64,000 nucleotides of DNA, taken from positions 1-64,000 of the forward strand of contig JAMPHD010000013.1 of assembly GCA_023663635.1 (NCBI GenBank). Reading direction: 5' to 3'. This document shows positions 8,685-17,895 of this stretch, one piece after another. The stretch comes from Acetatifactor muris. Its GTDB lineage: Bacteria > Bacillota > Clostridia > Lachnospirales > Lachnospiraceae. The notes under the pieces are model-generated. The model was not told where the DNA came from. It saw only the letters and a list, made by a program, of their open reading frames with translations, and did not search any database. Numbering within the stretch: the first letter of the stretch is position 1; each line of letters starts with the position of its first letter. The position numbers were made by a program, and so were the translations under genes.

Positions 8685-10145
8685 TTAAAAGTTAAAATAT
8701 ATGAACGGGTTATACCCGCCGCCCACCGCATAACAGATATCCAACGCAAGGAGCGCGCATGCGCCGAGGACCTGAATACCCCCCCACACTTTGCACAAAC
8801 GCCCTTTCTCGCAAAACTTTCCTATCGTCTCCAACACCGGGAATGCCAAAACAAACCCTACCGCTAAAATAATCTTATACTGACCAATCCAGTACAGACC
8901 ATAGGTATCCGCCCACGCATTGCCATTCAAGTGTAGCATGGAACCATAGTATCGGATGGCATGGGACATGGAATCGGCATTGAAGATCACCTTTGTAGCC
9001 AACACCACCAAGAATGTGCCGACAAAGCCGAGCGCTGCGCCCAACTTTTTATTTTTTAAGGGTTTCCGGCGCTGCTCCCAGAAGATGAACACAAATTGGA
9101 TCAACCCCCAGACCACAAAAGTCCAATTGGCCCCGTGCCAGATTCCCGTTGCCATCCACACAGCCAACAAAATGAACGCGGAAGATATCACGGCCGCTCT
9201 TTTCCTGCCAAACCGCTTGGCCGCGGCTTTGCGCACCTTGACCGCCGGCCCCAGGGCCAACGGGTAATACAGATAGTCCCTAAACCATTCCCCCAAGGAG
9301 ATATGCCATCTCCGCCAATATTCCGAGATGGAACGGGATATATACGGATAATTGAAATTCTCAAGAAACTCAAATCCAAACATCTTTCCCAACCCGATAG
9401 CCATGTCGGAATATCCGGAAAAGTCAAAGTAGATCTGGAGCATGAATGCCAATGCCCCTGCCCATGCAAGAGCCACGGACAGTTCGCCCGGCGCTCTCCG
9501 AAATGCCATCTTCGCCAAAACTGCCAAATGGTTCGCCAACAGGAGTTTCTTGGAGAGACCGATCACAAAATGCCATGCACCGGCTGAAAACAGGTCAAAA
9601 CTATGCTGCCGTTCTTTTAACTGTGCCGCAATCGTTCCATAGCGGACGATCGGCCCTGCGATCAGCTGTGGGAAGAAGGCTATGTATAGCCCGACATCCA
9701 AGATATTTTTCTGAGCCTCCTCCTGCCCCCGGTATACATCGATCACATAGGATAACGCCTGAAAGCTGTAAAAAGATATCCCAATCGGCAACGTAAGGGA
9801 TGCCAACGCGCTGCCCTCCGACAACAGATGAAAGCTCTCCAACAGCCATACCAGATATTTGAAAACAAAGAGCATTCCCAAGTTATAGATACAGGCAATA
9901 GCCACGATCCGTTTCCCCTTATCTGACTTTGGGACAGTCGAAACCCGTCTGCCCAGATACCAGTTCACGCAAACGGATGCCATCATCAGCAAAATATACA
10001 CCGGCTCACCCCATGCATAAAAGCCCAGAGATACGATGAGCAGCCAGATATTCCGAACCCGCATCTTCCGGCATAGGGGACTGTAATAGACCAACAGGGT
10101 GATCGGTAAAAATAAAAATAAGAAAACCGCGTTTGAAAAGACCAT
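8685..10145 (-). CDS. MBOAT-family membrane O-acyltransferase (DltB/AlgI-like)
   Basis: The 486-residue protein has about eleven membrane helices. The MBOAT signatures are present: YISRSISEYWRRWHISLGEW (about 268-287) and GIWHGANWTF with the catalytic His337. Such enzymes take an acyl group from an ACP thioester in the cytoplasm and pass it across the membrane to a sugar or to a partner protein. It is flanked by its presumed carrier protein and a DHHW/AlgJ-like protein, as in alginate acetylation and teichoic acid D-alanylation. A G7 tract at 8779-8785 encodes Gly-Gly near the C-terminus, in frame. Confidence 0.92.
   Translation of the reverse strand: MVFSNAVFLFLFLPITLLVYYSPLCRKMRVRNIWLLIVSLGFYAWGEPVYILLMMASVCVNWYLGRRVSTVPKSDKGKRIVAIACIYNLGMLFVFKYLVWLLESFHLLSEGSALASLTLPIGISFYSFQALSYVIDVYRGQEEAQKNILDVGLYIAFFPQLIAGPIVRYGTIAAQLKERQHSFDLFSAGAWHFVIGLSKKLLLANHLAVLAKMAFRRAPGELSVALAWAGALAFMLQIYFDFSGYSDMAIGLGKMFGFEFLENFNYPYISRSISEYWRRWHISLGEWFRDYLYYPLALGPAVKVRKAAAKRFGRKRAAVISSAFILLAVWMATGIWHGANWTFVVWGLIQFVFIFWEQRRKPLKNKKLGAALGFVGTFLVVLATKVIFNADSMSHAIRYYGSMLHLNGNAWADTYGLYWIGQYKIILAVGFVLAFPVLETIGKFCEKGRLCKVWGGIQVLGACALLALDICYAVGGGYNPFIYFNF
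8779..8785 (-). repeat. G7 homopolymer inside the MBOAT gene (in frame)
   Basis: Seven C on the plus strand, coding for Gly-Gly in KVWGGIQVLG near the protein C-terminus. In-frame length is seven. Confidence 0.8.
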
Positions 10146-10160
10146 GATTTACCATCCCTC

Positions 10161-11459
10161 TCAACGAAAGTCAAAAGGTCCTCCCTCTATTTCTTCCTCT
10201 TGAAATGCCCCGATGCCATACACCATGACTACCGTATCAGGATTCGTCTCATCAATATAAGCCTGCAGACTGCCACCAAAATGCCTCAGATCAATGACAT
10301 CCAAATCCTCCACCACTGCTGCCAAATAGGGAATCATACAATTAGCATAAGATTCTTTAATCATCAATATATGGCTGCCATCATCCACTTTACTATTATG
10401 AACTGTAATAAGTGCCCTATCACTATAACCATAGAAACCATAATCGTTTCTAAGATAACAATTGGGCTCATCAAAGACAGATACATCAAACAGCACATTC
10501 TCCATGGAGCCACACACAGTCTCATTTCTATTACTGCCGGATATAAAAACTTCCAAATCTGTATTATATCGGGGCAGTATGATCGGAAAATCCTCCTTTT
10601 CGCAATCATATACCTCTGTTACTTTCTTGCCCAATGATCCCAAGGCCCGTCCTTCCAATACGGTTGTCTCATAATTACTCATCTCAAACACGGATGTATC
10701 AAAATGATAGCCATACCGACCATTCAATTCCTCACACAAAAGGCCGTCCGCCCATATACCCGTGGAGGGGAGCCAATGATGATCTGTCTTGAAAAACAAT
10801 GAGCAAAAATCCAGGCCTTCCTCTTCTATGGCACCCGTCACCCGGAATAAGTCCAAACCATTGGCCTCAAATGCCTGTAACAATTCCGCCTCTTTCTCCG
10901 CTGAATGATTCTGATATATTTCATTTCCCACATATTTCCCGGGAGTTTCAAAAAAGAGGAAATTTCTTCCCTCCGCCTCCATCTGTTTTCCGAATGTGAT
11001 CACATTATCCATTTCCTTGGAAATATCTATATCATCTACAACGCAGCCCAGATATGTGCCCTCATATGTCAGCACGATATCACTAAAATCCGAAATATCA
11101 TTTTCACCTGCCGTAAGGGACGTGGTCATATCCAGTCCAAGCAACTTATCACACATTTTTTTCCTAAATACAAAGGGAATTCGAAAGAAGAAAGTTGTTG
11201 TTACATTTTGTTCAACTTTGGTTTCCATCATTTCAATTTTATCTGAAATACCCTGCCAAACAGTTTGTTTTACGTCACTTTCCTCCCTCACATCCAAAGG
11301 ATAATATACCATTGCATCCCATTCTGTATAATCTTGAGTTTCTCTGCCTTCCATTTTCCTTTGCGCTCCCAAAAGGACCAAAATAATCATAACTGTAAGA
11401 AATACAATAAATATAATGCCAACAATTCTATTTCTTATCTTTGTCATATCACAATTCAT
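10161..11459 (-). CDS. DHHW-motif membrane-anchored protein (AlgJ/DltD-like SGNH fold)
   Basis: The 432-residue protein has one N-terminal membrane helix (about residues 12-33) and an extracytoplasmic domain. The motif KTDHHWLPSTG holds the name-giving DHHW (226-229). A later LMIKESYAN segment (Ser about 370) matches the nucleophile strand of AlgJ/AlgX-like SGNH proteins. Such proteins accept acyl groups from an MBOAT and place them on an exported polysaccharide. The ATG at 11459 has GGAGG eight bases upstream; an in-frame TTG at 11480 overlaps that ribosome binding site and is rejected. Confidence 0.85.
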   Translation of the reverse strand: MNCDMTKIRNRIVGIIFIVFLTVMIILVLLGAQRKMEGRETQDYTEWDAMVYYPLDVREESDVKQTVWQGISDKIEMMETKVEQNVTTTFFFRIPFVFRKKMCDKLLGLDMTTSLTAGENDISDFSDIVLTYEGTYLGCVVDDIDISKEMDNVITFGKQMEAEGRNFLFFETPGKYVGNEIYQNHSAEKEAELLQAFEANGLDLFRVTGAIEEEGLDFCSLFFKTDHHWLPSTGIWADGLLCEELNGRYGYHFDTSVFEMSNYETTVLEGRALGSLGKKVTEVYDCEKEDFPIILPRYNTDLEVFISGSNRNETVCGSMENVLFDVSVFDEPNCYLRNDYGFYGYSDRALITVHNSKVDDGSHILMIKESYANCMIPYLAAVVEDLDVIDLRHFGGSLQAYIDETNPDTVVMVYGIGAFQEEEIEGGPFDFR

Positions 11460-11490
11460 CCAAAATCCCTCCAAAGCCAAATGCTCATAA

Positions 11491-12528
11491 TTAAGATTTT
11501 GACCTTATTCCTTCCTTCACCAACAGAACAAGATGGAGCAGTCTATACATTTTCAAACGAATAAGATATATCACAGCATTAACTTTCAAGGGGCATTTTG
11601 TCCTATCCATTTTCTGCAAGGCCCCTTGAAACGTATTGTCTGAAACAAATTTCTTTAGCTGCTCCTTTTTTTCCTGCCTTGTATATGGCGAATAATATCT
11701 GTATTCATTTAAGCAGGCGGTAATGGCCATACTGGCATAATAACTATTGATTTGCTCCTCCAAATTTCCGTCCCAAAGAGGAACACATACCTCCAACATA
11801 TAGCTGCGCCAATTTTTACACATCTCAAAATAATTTTTCCTATAAGAATGTGTCAAACTTCCCTCTGTAAGCCTATAATGATACGCATCACAATCCTCGT
11901 ACACATAGATTCTATTACAAGCAAGAATGGTCGGGTAGACCACTGCCGCATCTTCTGCCATAATAAATTCCGCTCGAGACTGATTCAACCAGGGCATCAG
12001 ATATTCTCTGCAAAACAATCTCCCCGTCACATTTGCGCCCATACCGCTACCAAAAAAACCTCCATTTGATATTATCTTTGGAAATATCTCCTTTTCCATC
12101 CGTTCTCTGTCATAAAATCCCTCCGAAACGGACCATTTTTCCTCGCAGCTTTGATCACCTGTTTCTTCGGTATAACTATTAAGTAATACCGCATCCGCAT
12201 TGTACTCCTGAATCTTATCATACATATTTTGATATATTAGAGGAGATATCCAATCATCGCTATCAACAAAGCTTATATACTGTCCTGTCGCACATTGTCC
12301 TCCTGATTTCCGGGCAATACTTACCCCCATATTCTTTTGATGGAGTACCCGAAAACGAGTATCTTGTTCCGCATAGAGATCACAAATTTCACCGGAGCGA
12401 TCCGTAGATCCGTCATCTACAAGGATTGCCTCCCAATCCTGAAATATCTGTTCCCTGATACTATCCAAGCAACAATTTAAATATTTTTCGCAATTATATA
12501 TTGGAATAATAATTGATATTTTAACCAT
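11491..12528 (-). CDS. Family 2 glycosyltransferase
   Basis: The 345-residue protein has a GT-A fold N-terminus: KISIIIPIYNCEKYL, LVDDGSTDRSGEI (DDGSTD at 38-43) and the metal-binding SFVDSDDW (89-92). The remainder is a helical C-terminal tail. It should add one sugar to the lipid-linked repeat unit in the cytoplasm; donor and acceptor cannot be read from sequence. Its start overlaps the stop of the upstream wzy-like gene by one base, so they are translationally linked. Confidence 0.9.
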   Translation of the reverse strand: MVKISIIIPIYNCEKYLNCCLDSIREQIFQDWEAILVDDGSTDRSGEICDLYAEQDTRFRVLHQKNMGVSIARKSGGQCATGQYISFVDSDDWISPLIYQNMYDKIQEYNADAVLLNSYTEETGDQSCEEKWSVSEGFYDRERMEKEIFPKIISNGGFFGSGMGANVTGRLFCREYLMPWLNQSRAEFIMAEDAAVVYPTILACNRIYVYEDCDAYHYRLTEGSLTHSYRKNYFEMCKNWRSYMLEVCVPLWDGNLEEQINSYYASMAITACLNEYRYYSPYTRQEKKEQLKKFVSDNTFQGALQKMDRTKCPLKVNAVIYLIRLKMYRLLHLVLLVKEGIRSKS

Positions 12529-13802
12529 TACCTATTTGCCTGCATCCTTCCTATATAATAATTCCTATGCTTTAAACGCGTTTCGGATATAACAGGATGC
12601 AATGCTACCGCATACATCCAAAACCAGTAAGTACAAAGATCCAAGTCCGGACAGGCAATAACCTGACAAACCACGGCAGCCAAAAGCGCCAATCGCACTC
12701 CATCACTCATCATAGAATAAATTGTATGTTCCTTTTTTGATATCATGGGCAGACACACTTTCAAATTCATAAGAATATAAGATATAAGCCCCCATATCCC
12801 CAATTGGCCAAGTAAAGAATAGATAATACTACTGCCTCTGGTCTGTTTATATCCGATGCCAAACCAAGGAGATGTTTCATAAATCTGCAACGCGTATCTG
12901 TCCCAACCATTCCTCACCTGATAAGATCCACTCCCCATCTTTGAAAAAATGACCGTATCCAATAAATCATAGAATCCGAAATACAAGAACAAAAATCCTA
13001 TAGCCGCAACGGCAACTATGGCGATCTTCCATTGAGCACTGATATTGTGTGACATAGCAACAAACACAATTCCGACAAGCAAGAACGCTCCAAACCCTGT
13101 AGAACTTTTTGATAAAAGTAATTCTATAAAAAGTACTGCCAACAAAATCATATTTTCTTTCCACTTAGCGCTGATTGACAGTAAATAATAAATAGCTCCC
13201 ACTACAAACCCGGCAAAATACGAAGGTTCCATAAACGTAGAGTACAATCTTATAGCTGAACCATCAAAAGCAAGATTTTGATTAGTCTCATTATAAATTA
13301 GTGCTTTCAGGATATTACCAAGCGGTAATACTCTCGCAGTTGTCAACCATTGTACGGCTCCCAACACTGCTATAATGATCGTAACATTCCTGATCATATG
13401 ATAAACAGTATCTTTTTCTAAGCCCCCCAAGGTCCTTCCCATGCAAATAAAACATATGATATAAATTGCCAGTTGTATGATGCGTATATAAACCTCCTGA
13501 AGAACATCATTTATATATGAGGAATACAGAATCACCGCCAAAAGCAACAGCAATAAAAAAGTAATATTATCTTCATTTTTCCTCTTACCGATTCGCAATA
13601 CTCCTCCTGTATGCACGATACAATATCCAATAAATACTATAGATGTAAGCAGTTGAGGGCCCACGCCTGCATCGCCCCATACCAAGACATTCGTGCTTTG
13701 AAAACACATAAAAAGCAAAGTTATAAAGGCCATATATTTAACATCTTTTTTGAAAAAGCAGTACGCGGTTATTATCACCCACAGAAAACCAAATGTCGTC
13801 AT
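12528..13802 (-). CDS. Wzy-like O-antigen/capsule polymerase
   Basis: The 424-residue polytopic protein has about eleven hydrophobic segments and a larger external loop. The segment RLYSTFMEPSYFAGFVVGAI (about 174-193) and the later GWDRYALQIYETSPWFGIGYKQT-type region are characteristic of the O-antigen ligase/polymerase family. With Wzx and Wzz in the same operon it is most simply the Wzy polymerase that joins repeat units outside the membrane. Confidence 0.82.
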   Translation of the reverse strand: MTTFGFLWVIITAYCFFKKDVKYMAFITLLFMCFQSTNVLVWGDAGVGPQLLTSIVFIGYCIVHTGGVLRIGKRKNEDNITFLLLLLLAVILYSSYINDVLQEVYIRIIQLAIYIICFICMGRTLGGLEKDTVYHMIRNVTIIIAVLGAVQWLTTARVLPLGNILKALIYNETNQNLAFDGSAIRLYSTFMEPSYFAGFVVGAIYYLLSISAKWKENMILLAVLFIELLLSKSSTGFGAFLLVGIVFVAMSHNISAQWKIAIVAVAAIGFLFLYFGFYDLLDTVIFSKMGSGSYQVRNGWDRYALQIYETSPWFGIGYKQTRGSSIIYSLLGQLGIWGLISYILMNLKVCLPMISKKEHTIYSMMSDGVRLALLAAVVCQVIACPDLDLCTYWFWMYAVALHPVISETRLKHRNYYIGRMQANR

Positions 13803-13868
13803 ATAATCACTCCTTAACAGATAAATGCGTACAATGTCTCACAACTTTTTGGTTGTACAAAGTTTAAT

Positions 13869-14966
13869 TCATTTTCCATACACTTTTCTTAATCCGTTTG
13901 CTTGCTTTCTTATTTCCAAATTTCTGTTTTCTATCTGTCTGATTGCCGCCACAGATCTCTCATGCCGCTCATATAGAGCACATTTCCCTTGAAAACTGCA
14001 AATCTGCTCTATCCAATCCTCCTGATTGTCTAATAATTTACTGACGCACAAATCCGTTGCCATTGCCTCTTCAGTAATATTCTCTGAGCATACTGCATAT
14101 AATCCTGAAGCCTGTGCTTCCAACAGAGCCAAACCAAATCCTTCATAAAGGGAAGGAAATACAAAACAATCCATCGCACACAAAAATTCCGGTACATTCT
14201 CCTGCATACCTGTTAAAATACAGGAATTCTCTATTCCAAGCGTCTTTATCCGTTCTTCTATCTTACTCCGTAATACGCCATCTCCAACCAACATTAATTT
14301 TGCATCGGGAAGTCTGTCCAATACCTTAGAAAATACCTCAACCAAAAAAAGTTGATTTTTGGGTTCATTCATTTTTCCAACTGTTCCAATCACATAAGTG
14401 GAATTAGGTATTCCCCATCTCCTTCTACACCTTAACCTGCTATCTTCACTAAATTGATACTGTACCGTATCAATGGCATTTCGCATAATTTCAAATGCTC
14501 TGTTTCCATACAGATAATGCCCTGCTTCTTTTGATACTGCCAATCTTACATTTGTCAACAGATTCATTGGCGCTTTCATAACAGCATGAGCCAGTCCATA
14601 GTTACCTTTTGTTGTATGTACATGGGTGATCCTCGTTTTGACTCCCAAAAGCCAGGCCGGTAACAGTTCTATCAGCATGGTGGCGCTGTTTCCATGAATA
14701 TGAATCACATCATATCTCTCCTGTTTTAATGTTCTGCTTAAGTCTCTTATATATTGCAACGTATGTCCTTTTCTATCGGAAAGATGTATGTACCGACTGC
14801 CGTTCCTGTCTAATTCATCTATAAGGGATGATACGGCGATATTACATGACGCAAAGTCTATCTGTAGTTCCGTCTTGTCCATGGCGCGGTAATAGTTCAT
14901 CATAACGGTTGTAAGCCCGCCCCATGGGACAAATCCTGTTGTAATAACAACTAATACTTTCCTCAT
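13869..14966 (-). CDS. Family 4 glycosyltransferase (GT-B)
   Basis: The 365-residue GT-B enzyme has the N-terminal VPWGGLTTVMMNYYRAM loop and DVIHIHGNSATM. In the C-terminal half are IGTVGKMNEPKNQ, LMLVGDGVLRSKIE and the E-x7-E motif SLYEGFGLALLEAQASG that binds the nucleotide sugar. It is a retaining glycosyltransferase of the WcaL/CapM type. It begins the AT-richer downstream half of the operon, after a 54-base gap from the trifunctional LicC fusion gene. Confidence 0.9.
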   Translation of the reverse strand: MRKVLVVITTGFVPWGGLTTVMMNYYRAMDKTELQIDFASCNIAVSSLIDELDRNGSRYIHLSDRKGHTLQYIRDLSRTLKQERYDVIHIHGNSATMLIELLPAWLLGVKTRITHVHTTKGNYGLAHAVMKAPMNLLTNVRLAVSKEAGHYLYGNRAFEIMRNAIDTVQYQFSEDSRLRCRRRWGIPNSTYVIGTVGKMNEPKNQLFLVEVFSKVLDRLPDAKLMLVGDGVLRSKIEERIKTLGIENSCILTGMQENVPEFLCAMDCFVFPSLYEGFGLALLEAQASGLYAVCSENITEEAMATDLCVSKLLDNQEDWIEQICSFQGKCALYERHERSVAAIRQIENRNLEIRKQANGLRKVYGK

Positions 14967-15020
14967 GTCTATACCCCTTATATAATCCTTTTCATATCAG
15001 AATGATTTCTATCCTTAACA

Positions 15021-17192
15021 TTACCAATCCGCCGCATTTCCTGTCTGCTGAGCAAAGCAGTCATAACAGACATTTTCAATATCCTCAATTGTTTGTTCAA
15101 AATTTTCATACGGCTGAAAATAAATGCCATCGACTCTAAAATAATCGCTTAAATCCTCTGCCCTGACTTGACAGGATAATAATTCCCTGTCCGGTTGGAT
15201 ATATTGCCCACATTTATTCCTGCAGACAGGAGTCGGTATACAAATGTACACTTTTTGAGCGCCGCATGCTTTTACCATATCACATACCACTTTAAGTGTT
15301 GTTCCGGTAAAAATTGCTTCGTCAACCAATGCGATCTTCCTGCCGGCGATCAACTCCTTGATCGGGAAAATTTTTGAACGGATCATCTGCTTTCTCAACG
15401 CCATATCTGCATTTTGAAACGTCCTGACATTTGTATCCGGCTTAATAAGCGCCTGAAGATAAGGTTTTCCTAACTGTTCAGCAATACCCATTGCATAGAA
15501 TAATCCCGAAGACGGAACGGGTACAACATAATCTACATTGCGGCTCACTTCCAACGGCAGAGAATCACCCATAAGTTTCCCAAGCAGATATCTGTAATTT
15601 CCAACCGTTTTCCCATATATGTGTTCTATAGGACTGCTCTCATAAATCAGCCTAAACACACATCCCTTTTGCTTTCTCAGTATCTGAGTTCCCATACCTA
15701 CATTGGAAACAGCAAAATCTCTGCCCCCCCGGTCAACCTCCAGGCAAACATGGGGAGGACGGTTGGCCAAACTGCTTTGGTCATCTGCCGTGATCAACGT
15801 CTCATCACAGCCAAACTCTTTGGCAATAATCTTTGCCCAACTATATTTAGTCACAGGCATTCGGCTTGTAATGTGAATGATCCCGATTTCTCCAAGCGCC
15901 TCGGAAATAGCAATAGCCACCTCATCAATCAACACCGGATATCTGATCTGCCGATTATCTAACTTTAATTTTTCTCCGCATCTCAACTTATCCAAAACCC
16001 GGATTGGGAATGTCAACTTATCTGTCTCATCATTATATCCATAAATTATGGGAATTCTTATAATCAAACTGTTATCGTAATGTGATACAATATCCTCAGC
16101 CTGACATTTGGTTTCTCCATAATAATTTTTCGGATGCCTTTCCGCATGATGACCATACGGCTCTTCGGATTCACCGTCAAATACATAATCTGTAGAAATA
16201 TAAATTAATTTAATATTCCTCCTTGAACAAACTTCCGTCAAGATCTTTGTAGTAACTACATTTGTTTGCCAAGCTGTTTCTTTATCTTTCTCGCATTGAT
16301 CCGGGTCGGCTATATTAGCCGTATGGATCACAATATTCGGATGTTTCAGCTCCAAATAAGCTTCAACCCTATTAGCGTCACATAGATCAAGTGTTTCCAT
16401 CGGTAGATCCGAATGCGGTCCTTTTACTTCTTCCACTCTATAATTTCGTTTTAAAACATGGCATATCTTTTTCCCCAAAAAACCGGATGCCCCGGTCACC
16501 ATAATTGAAAAATTCTCTATTCCAAAAATCCGTTTCGCCTCAAAATATTCGAAGTATGAGTTGATCCCGCATATTTTTGAGGGACAAAAAATACATTGAA
16601 CATGAACATCCCGTAAAATTTGATTCAACGGCACGGTATACCATGTCTTTTCCATCCCGGAAATACTCAATGCCCTCTTCATATCCGGTAAGTGTTCCCA
16701 ACAGATTTTCATCATACCGGTATATATCACGTCCGAAGAAATATGTTTGCCGATTGCGGTTACATATCCCGATCCTGAGTTCATCTCAATTCCGGTTGCC
16801 CCATACTCTCCCTCACTTTTAATTGCAAGAAGTGTACTCCCTTCGCTTGCCAAAAGAGACTTTACAGCCTCTTTCTCAAATATCAGATCCCCGTCAAGAA
16901 CCAAGACATCCTCTTCTATTTGTTTTAACGCTAAATAAAGACTATAGCTGTTGTCAGTCCCATAATACTTCTCATTATATATAATGTCACACAATCCCAA
17001 TGACTCTATTTTTTCCTTCTTGTAACCTGCCACAATCAAAACGTCTTCCGGTCTGAAACCACAGCATTTTAAAATTCGGAACTGTCTTTCTATAATTAAC
17101 TCATTTCCAAATTCCAACATACATTTGGGTCTGTCCTCCGTTAATTTCCCAAGTCTGGTTCCTTTCCCTGCCGCCAAAATAATTGCCTTCAT
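15021..17192 (-). CDS. Three-domain fusion: LicC-like nucleotidyltransferase + RmlD-like SDR + PurF-like phosphoribosyltransferase
   Basis: The 723-residue protein has three recognisable parts. Residues 1-225 are a LicC-type NTP transferase (AAGKGTRLGKLTEDRPKCM, LDGDLIFE). Residues 228-495 are an extended SDR of the RmlD type (TGASGFLGKK, STDYVFDG, catalytic YGETK at 358-362). Residues 508-715 match the PRTase half of amidophosphoribosyltransferase: CVFRLIYESSP, YVVPVPSSG, LIKPDTNVRTF and the PRPP loop ALVDEAIFTGTT at 621-632. The PurF glutaminase domain is absent. Its start overlaps the preceding licC-like gene by an ATGA junction. It may build a nucleotide-activated modified sugar or phosphoribosyl donor, but the reaction is unknown. 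A G7 tract at 15724 is in frame. Confidence 0.85.
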   Translation of the reverse strand: MKAIILAAGKGTRLGKLTEDRPKCMLEFGNELIIERQFRILKCCGFRPEDVLIVAGYKKEKIESLGLCDIIYNEKYYGTDNSYSLYLALKQIEEDVLVLDGDLIFEKEAVKSLLASEGSTLLAIKSEGEYGATGIEMNSGSGYVTAIGKHISSDVIYTGMMKICWEHLPDMKRALSISGMEKTWYTVPLNQILRDVHVQCIFCPSKICGINSYFEYFEAKRIFGIENFSIMVTGASGFLGKKICHVLKRNYRVEEVKGPHSDLPMETLDLCDANRVEAYLELKHPNIVIHTANIADPDQCEKDKETAWQTNVVTTKILTEVCSRRNIKLIYISTDYVFDGESEEPYGHHAERHPKNYYGETKCQAEDIVSHYDNSLIIRIPIIYGYNDETDKLTFPIRVLDKLRCGEKLKLDNRQIRYPVLIDEVAIAISEALGEIGIIHITSRMPVTKYSWAKIIAKEFGCDETLITADDQSSLANRPPHVCLEVDRGGRDFAVSNVGMGTQILRKQKGCVFRLIYESSPIEHIYGKTVGNYRYLLGKLMGDSLPLEVSRNVDYVVPVPSSGLFYAMGIAEQLGKPYLQALIKPDTNVRTFQNADMALRKQMIRSKIFPIKELIAGRKIALVDEAIFTGTTLKVVCDMVKACGAQKVYICIPTPVCRNKCGQYIQPDRELLSCQVRAEDLSDYFRVDGIYFQPYENFEQTIEDIENVCYDCFAQQTGNAADW
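15724..15730 (-). repeat. G7 homopolymer inside the LicC-SDR-PRTase fusion gene (in frame)
   Basis: Seven C on the plus strand, coding for Gly-Gly in EVDRGGRDF (residues 489-490), right at the border between the SDR and PRTase domains. A one-base change would remove only the PRTase domain. Confidence 0.8.
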
Positions 17193-17878
17193 GCCTCAAC
17201 CTCATTAAACATTTCAAGGGTCTCTTTGTAATCTTCAACAAAGTCAATTTCATGCCACTTTTCCTGTGTGACTAAATTTTTAAATTTGTATTTACCGCAG
17301 ATCTCCGTAATCGCAAGAGTATACCATGTCTTTACGCTATGTTCATTGAGCAATGCCTCCCGAAACGGCAGAATTGTATCCTTTCCAATCTTAAAAATAC
17401 TGATATATACAAATCCGGTATGATGATATTGCTTACCAATGGCTTCCACATATCCGTCACCGTTCATAACGATCCCGGTGCTTTCCACTGAATCATCTGA
17501 TTTTTTACTCAACAAAACATTATCATACGGATATTGCACTATTTCGTCTATCAGTTCTTTCTCAAAGCATAGGTCAGAGTCTAAAATCAATATATCGTCA
17601 TCATACACAGATTGAAGGGCAAGTCCCAAACTATATGCATTATCTTTTTTATCATATTCCGGATTTATGATCAGATTTTCCGTAAATTTTTTCAACATTT
17701 CATGTTTGTATCCACCAACTACATAAATTGCATGTCTTTCAATTCCCGCCTCCTGCAATAGGCGAATCTCCCGTTCCAGAAGACTCTCTTCTCCTATACG
17801 AAGCAGGCACTTAGGCGCCCCTTTTGTATACTCATTTAACCGCTTGCCTGCTCCGGCTGCCAAAATAATTGCTTTCAT
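17189..17878 (-). CDS. LicC-like sugar/choline-phosphate nucleotidyltransferase
   Basis: The 229-residue single-domain nucleotidyltransferase has MKAIILAAGAGKRLNEYTKG, APKCLL and ILDSDLCFE, and is a clear paralogue of the first domain of the downstream fusion protein. LicC enzymes make CDP-choline from CTP and phosphocholine, and relatives activate other small phosphorylated alcohols. The adjacent LicD-family transferase suggests a CDP-linked phospho-alcohol for polysaccharide decoration. Choline itself cannot be assumed: no licA kinase or licB transporter is in the window. Confidence 0.85.
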   Translation of the reverse strand: MKAIILAAGAGKRLNEYTKGAPKCLLRIGEESLLEREIRLLQEAGIERHAIYVVGGYKHEMLKKFTENLIINPEYDKKDNAYSLGLALQSVYDDDILILDSDLCFEKELIDEIVQYPYDNVLLSKKSDDSVESTGIVMNGDGYVEAIGKQYHHTGFVYISIFKIGKDTILPFREALLNEHSVKTWYTLAITEICGKYKFKNLVTQEKWHEIDFVEDYKETLEMFNEVEA

Positions 17879-17895
17879 TATCTCTGTATTCCTCT

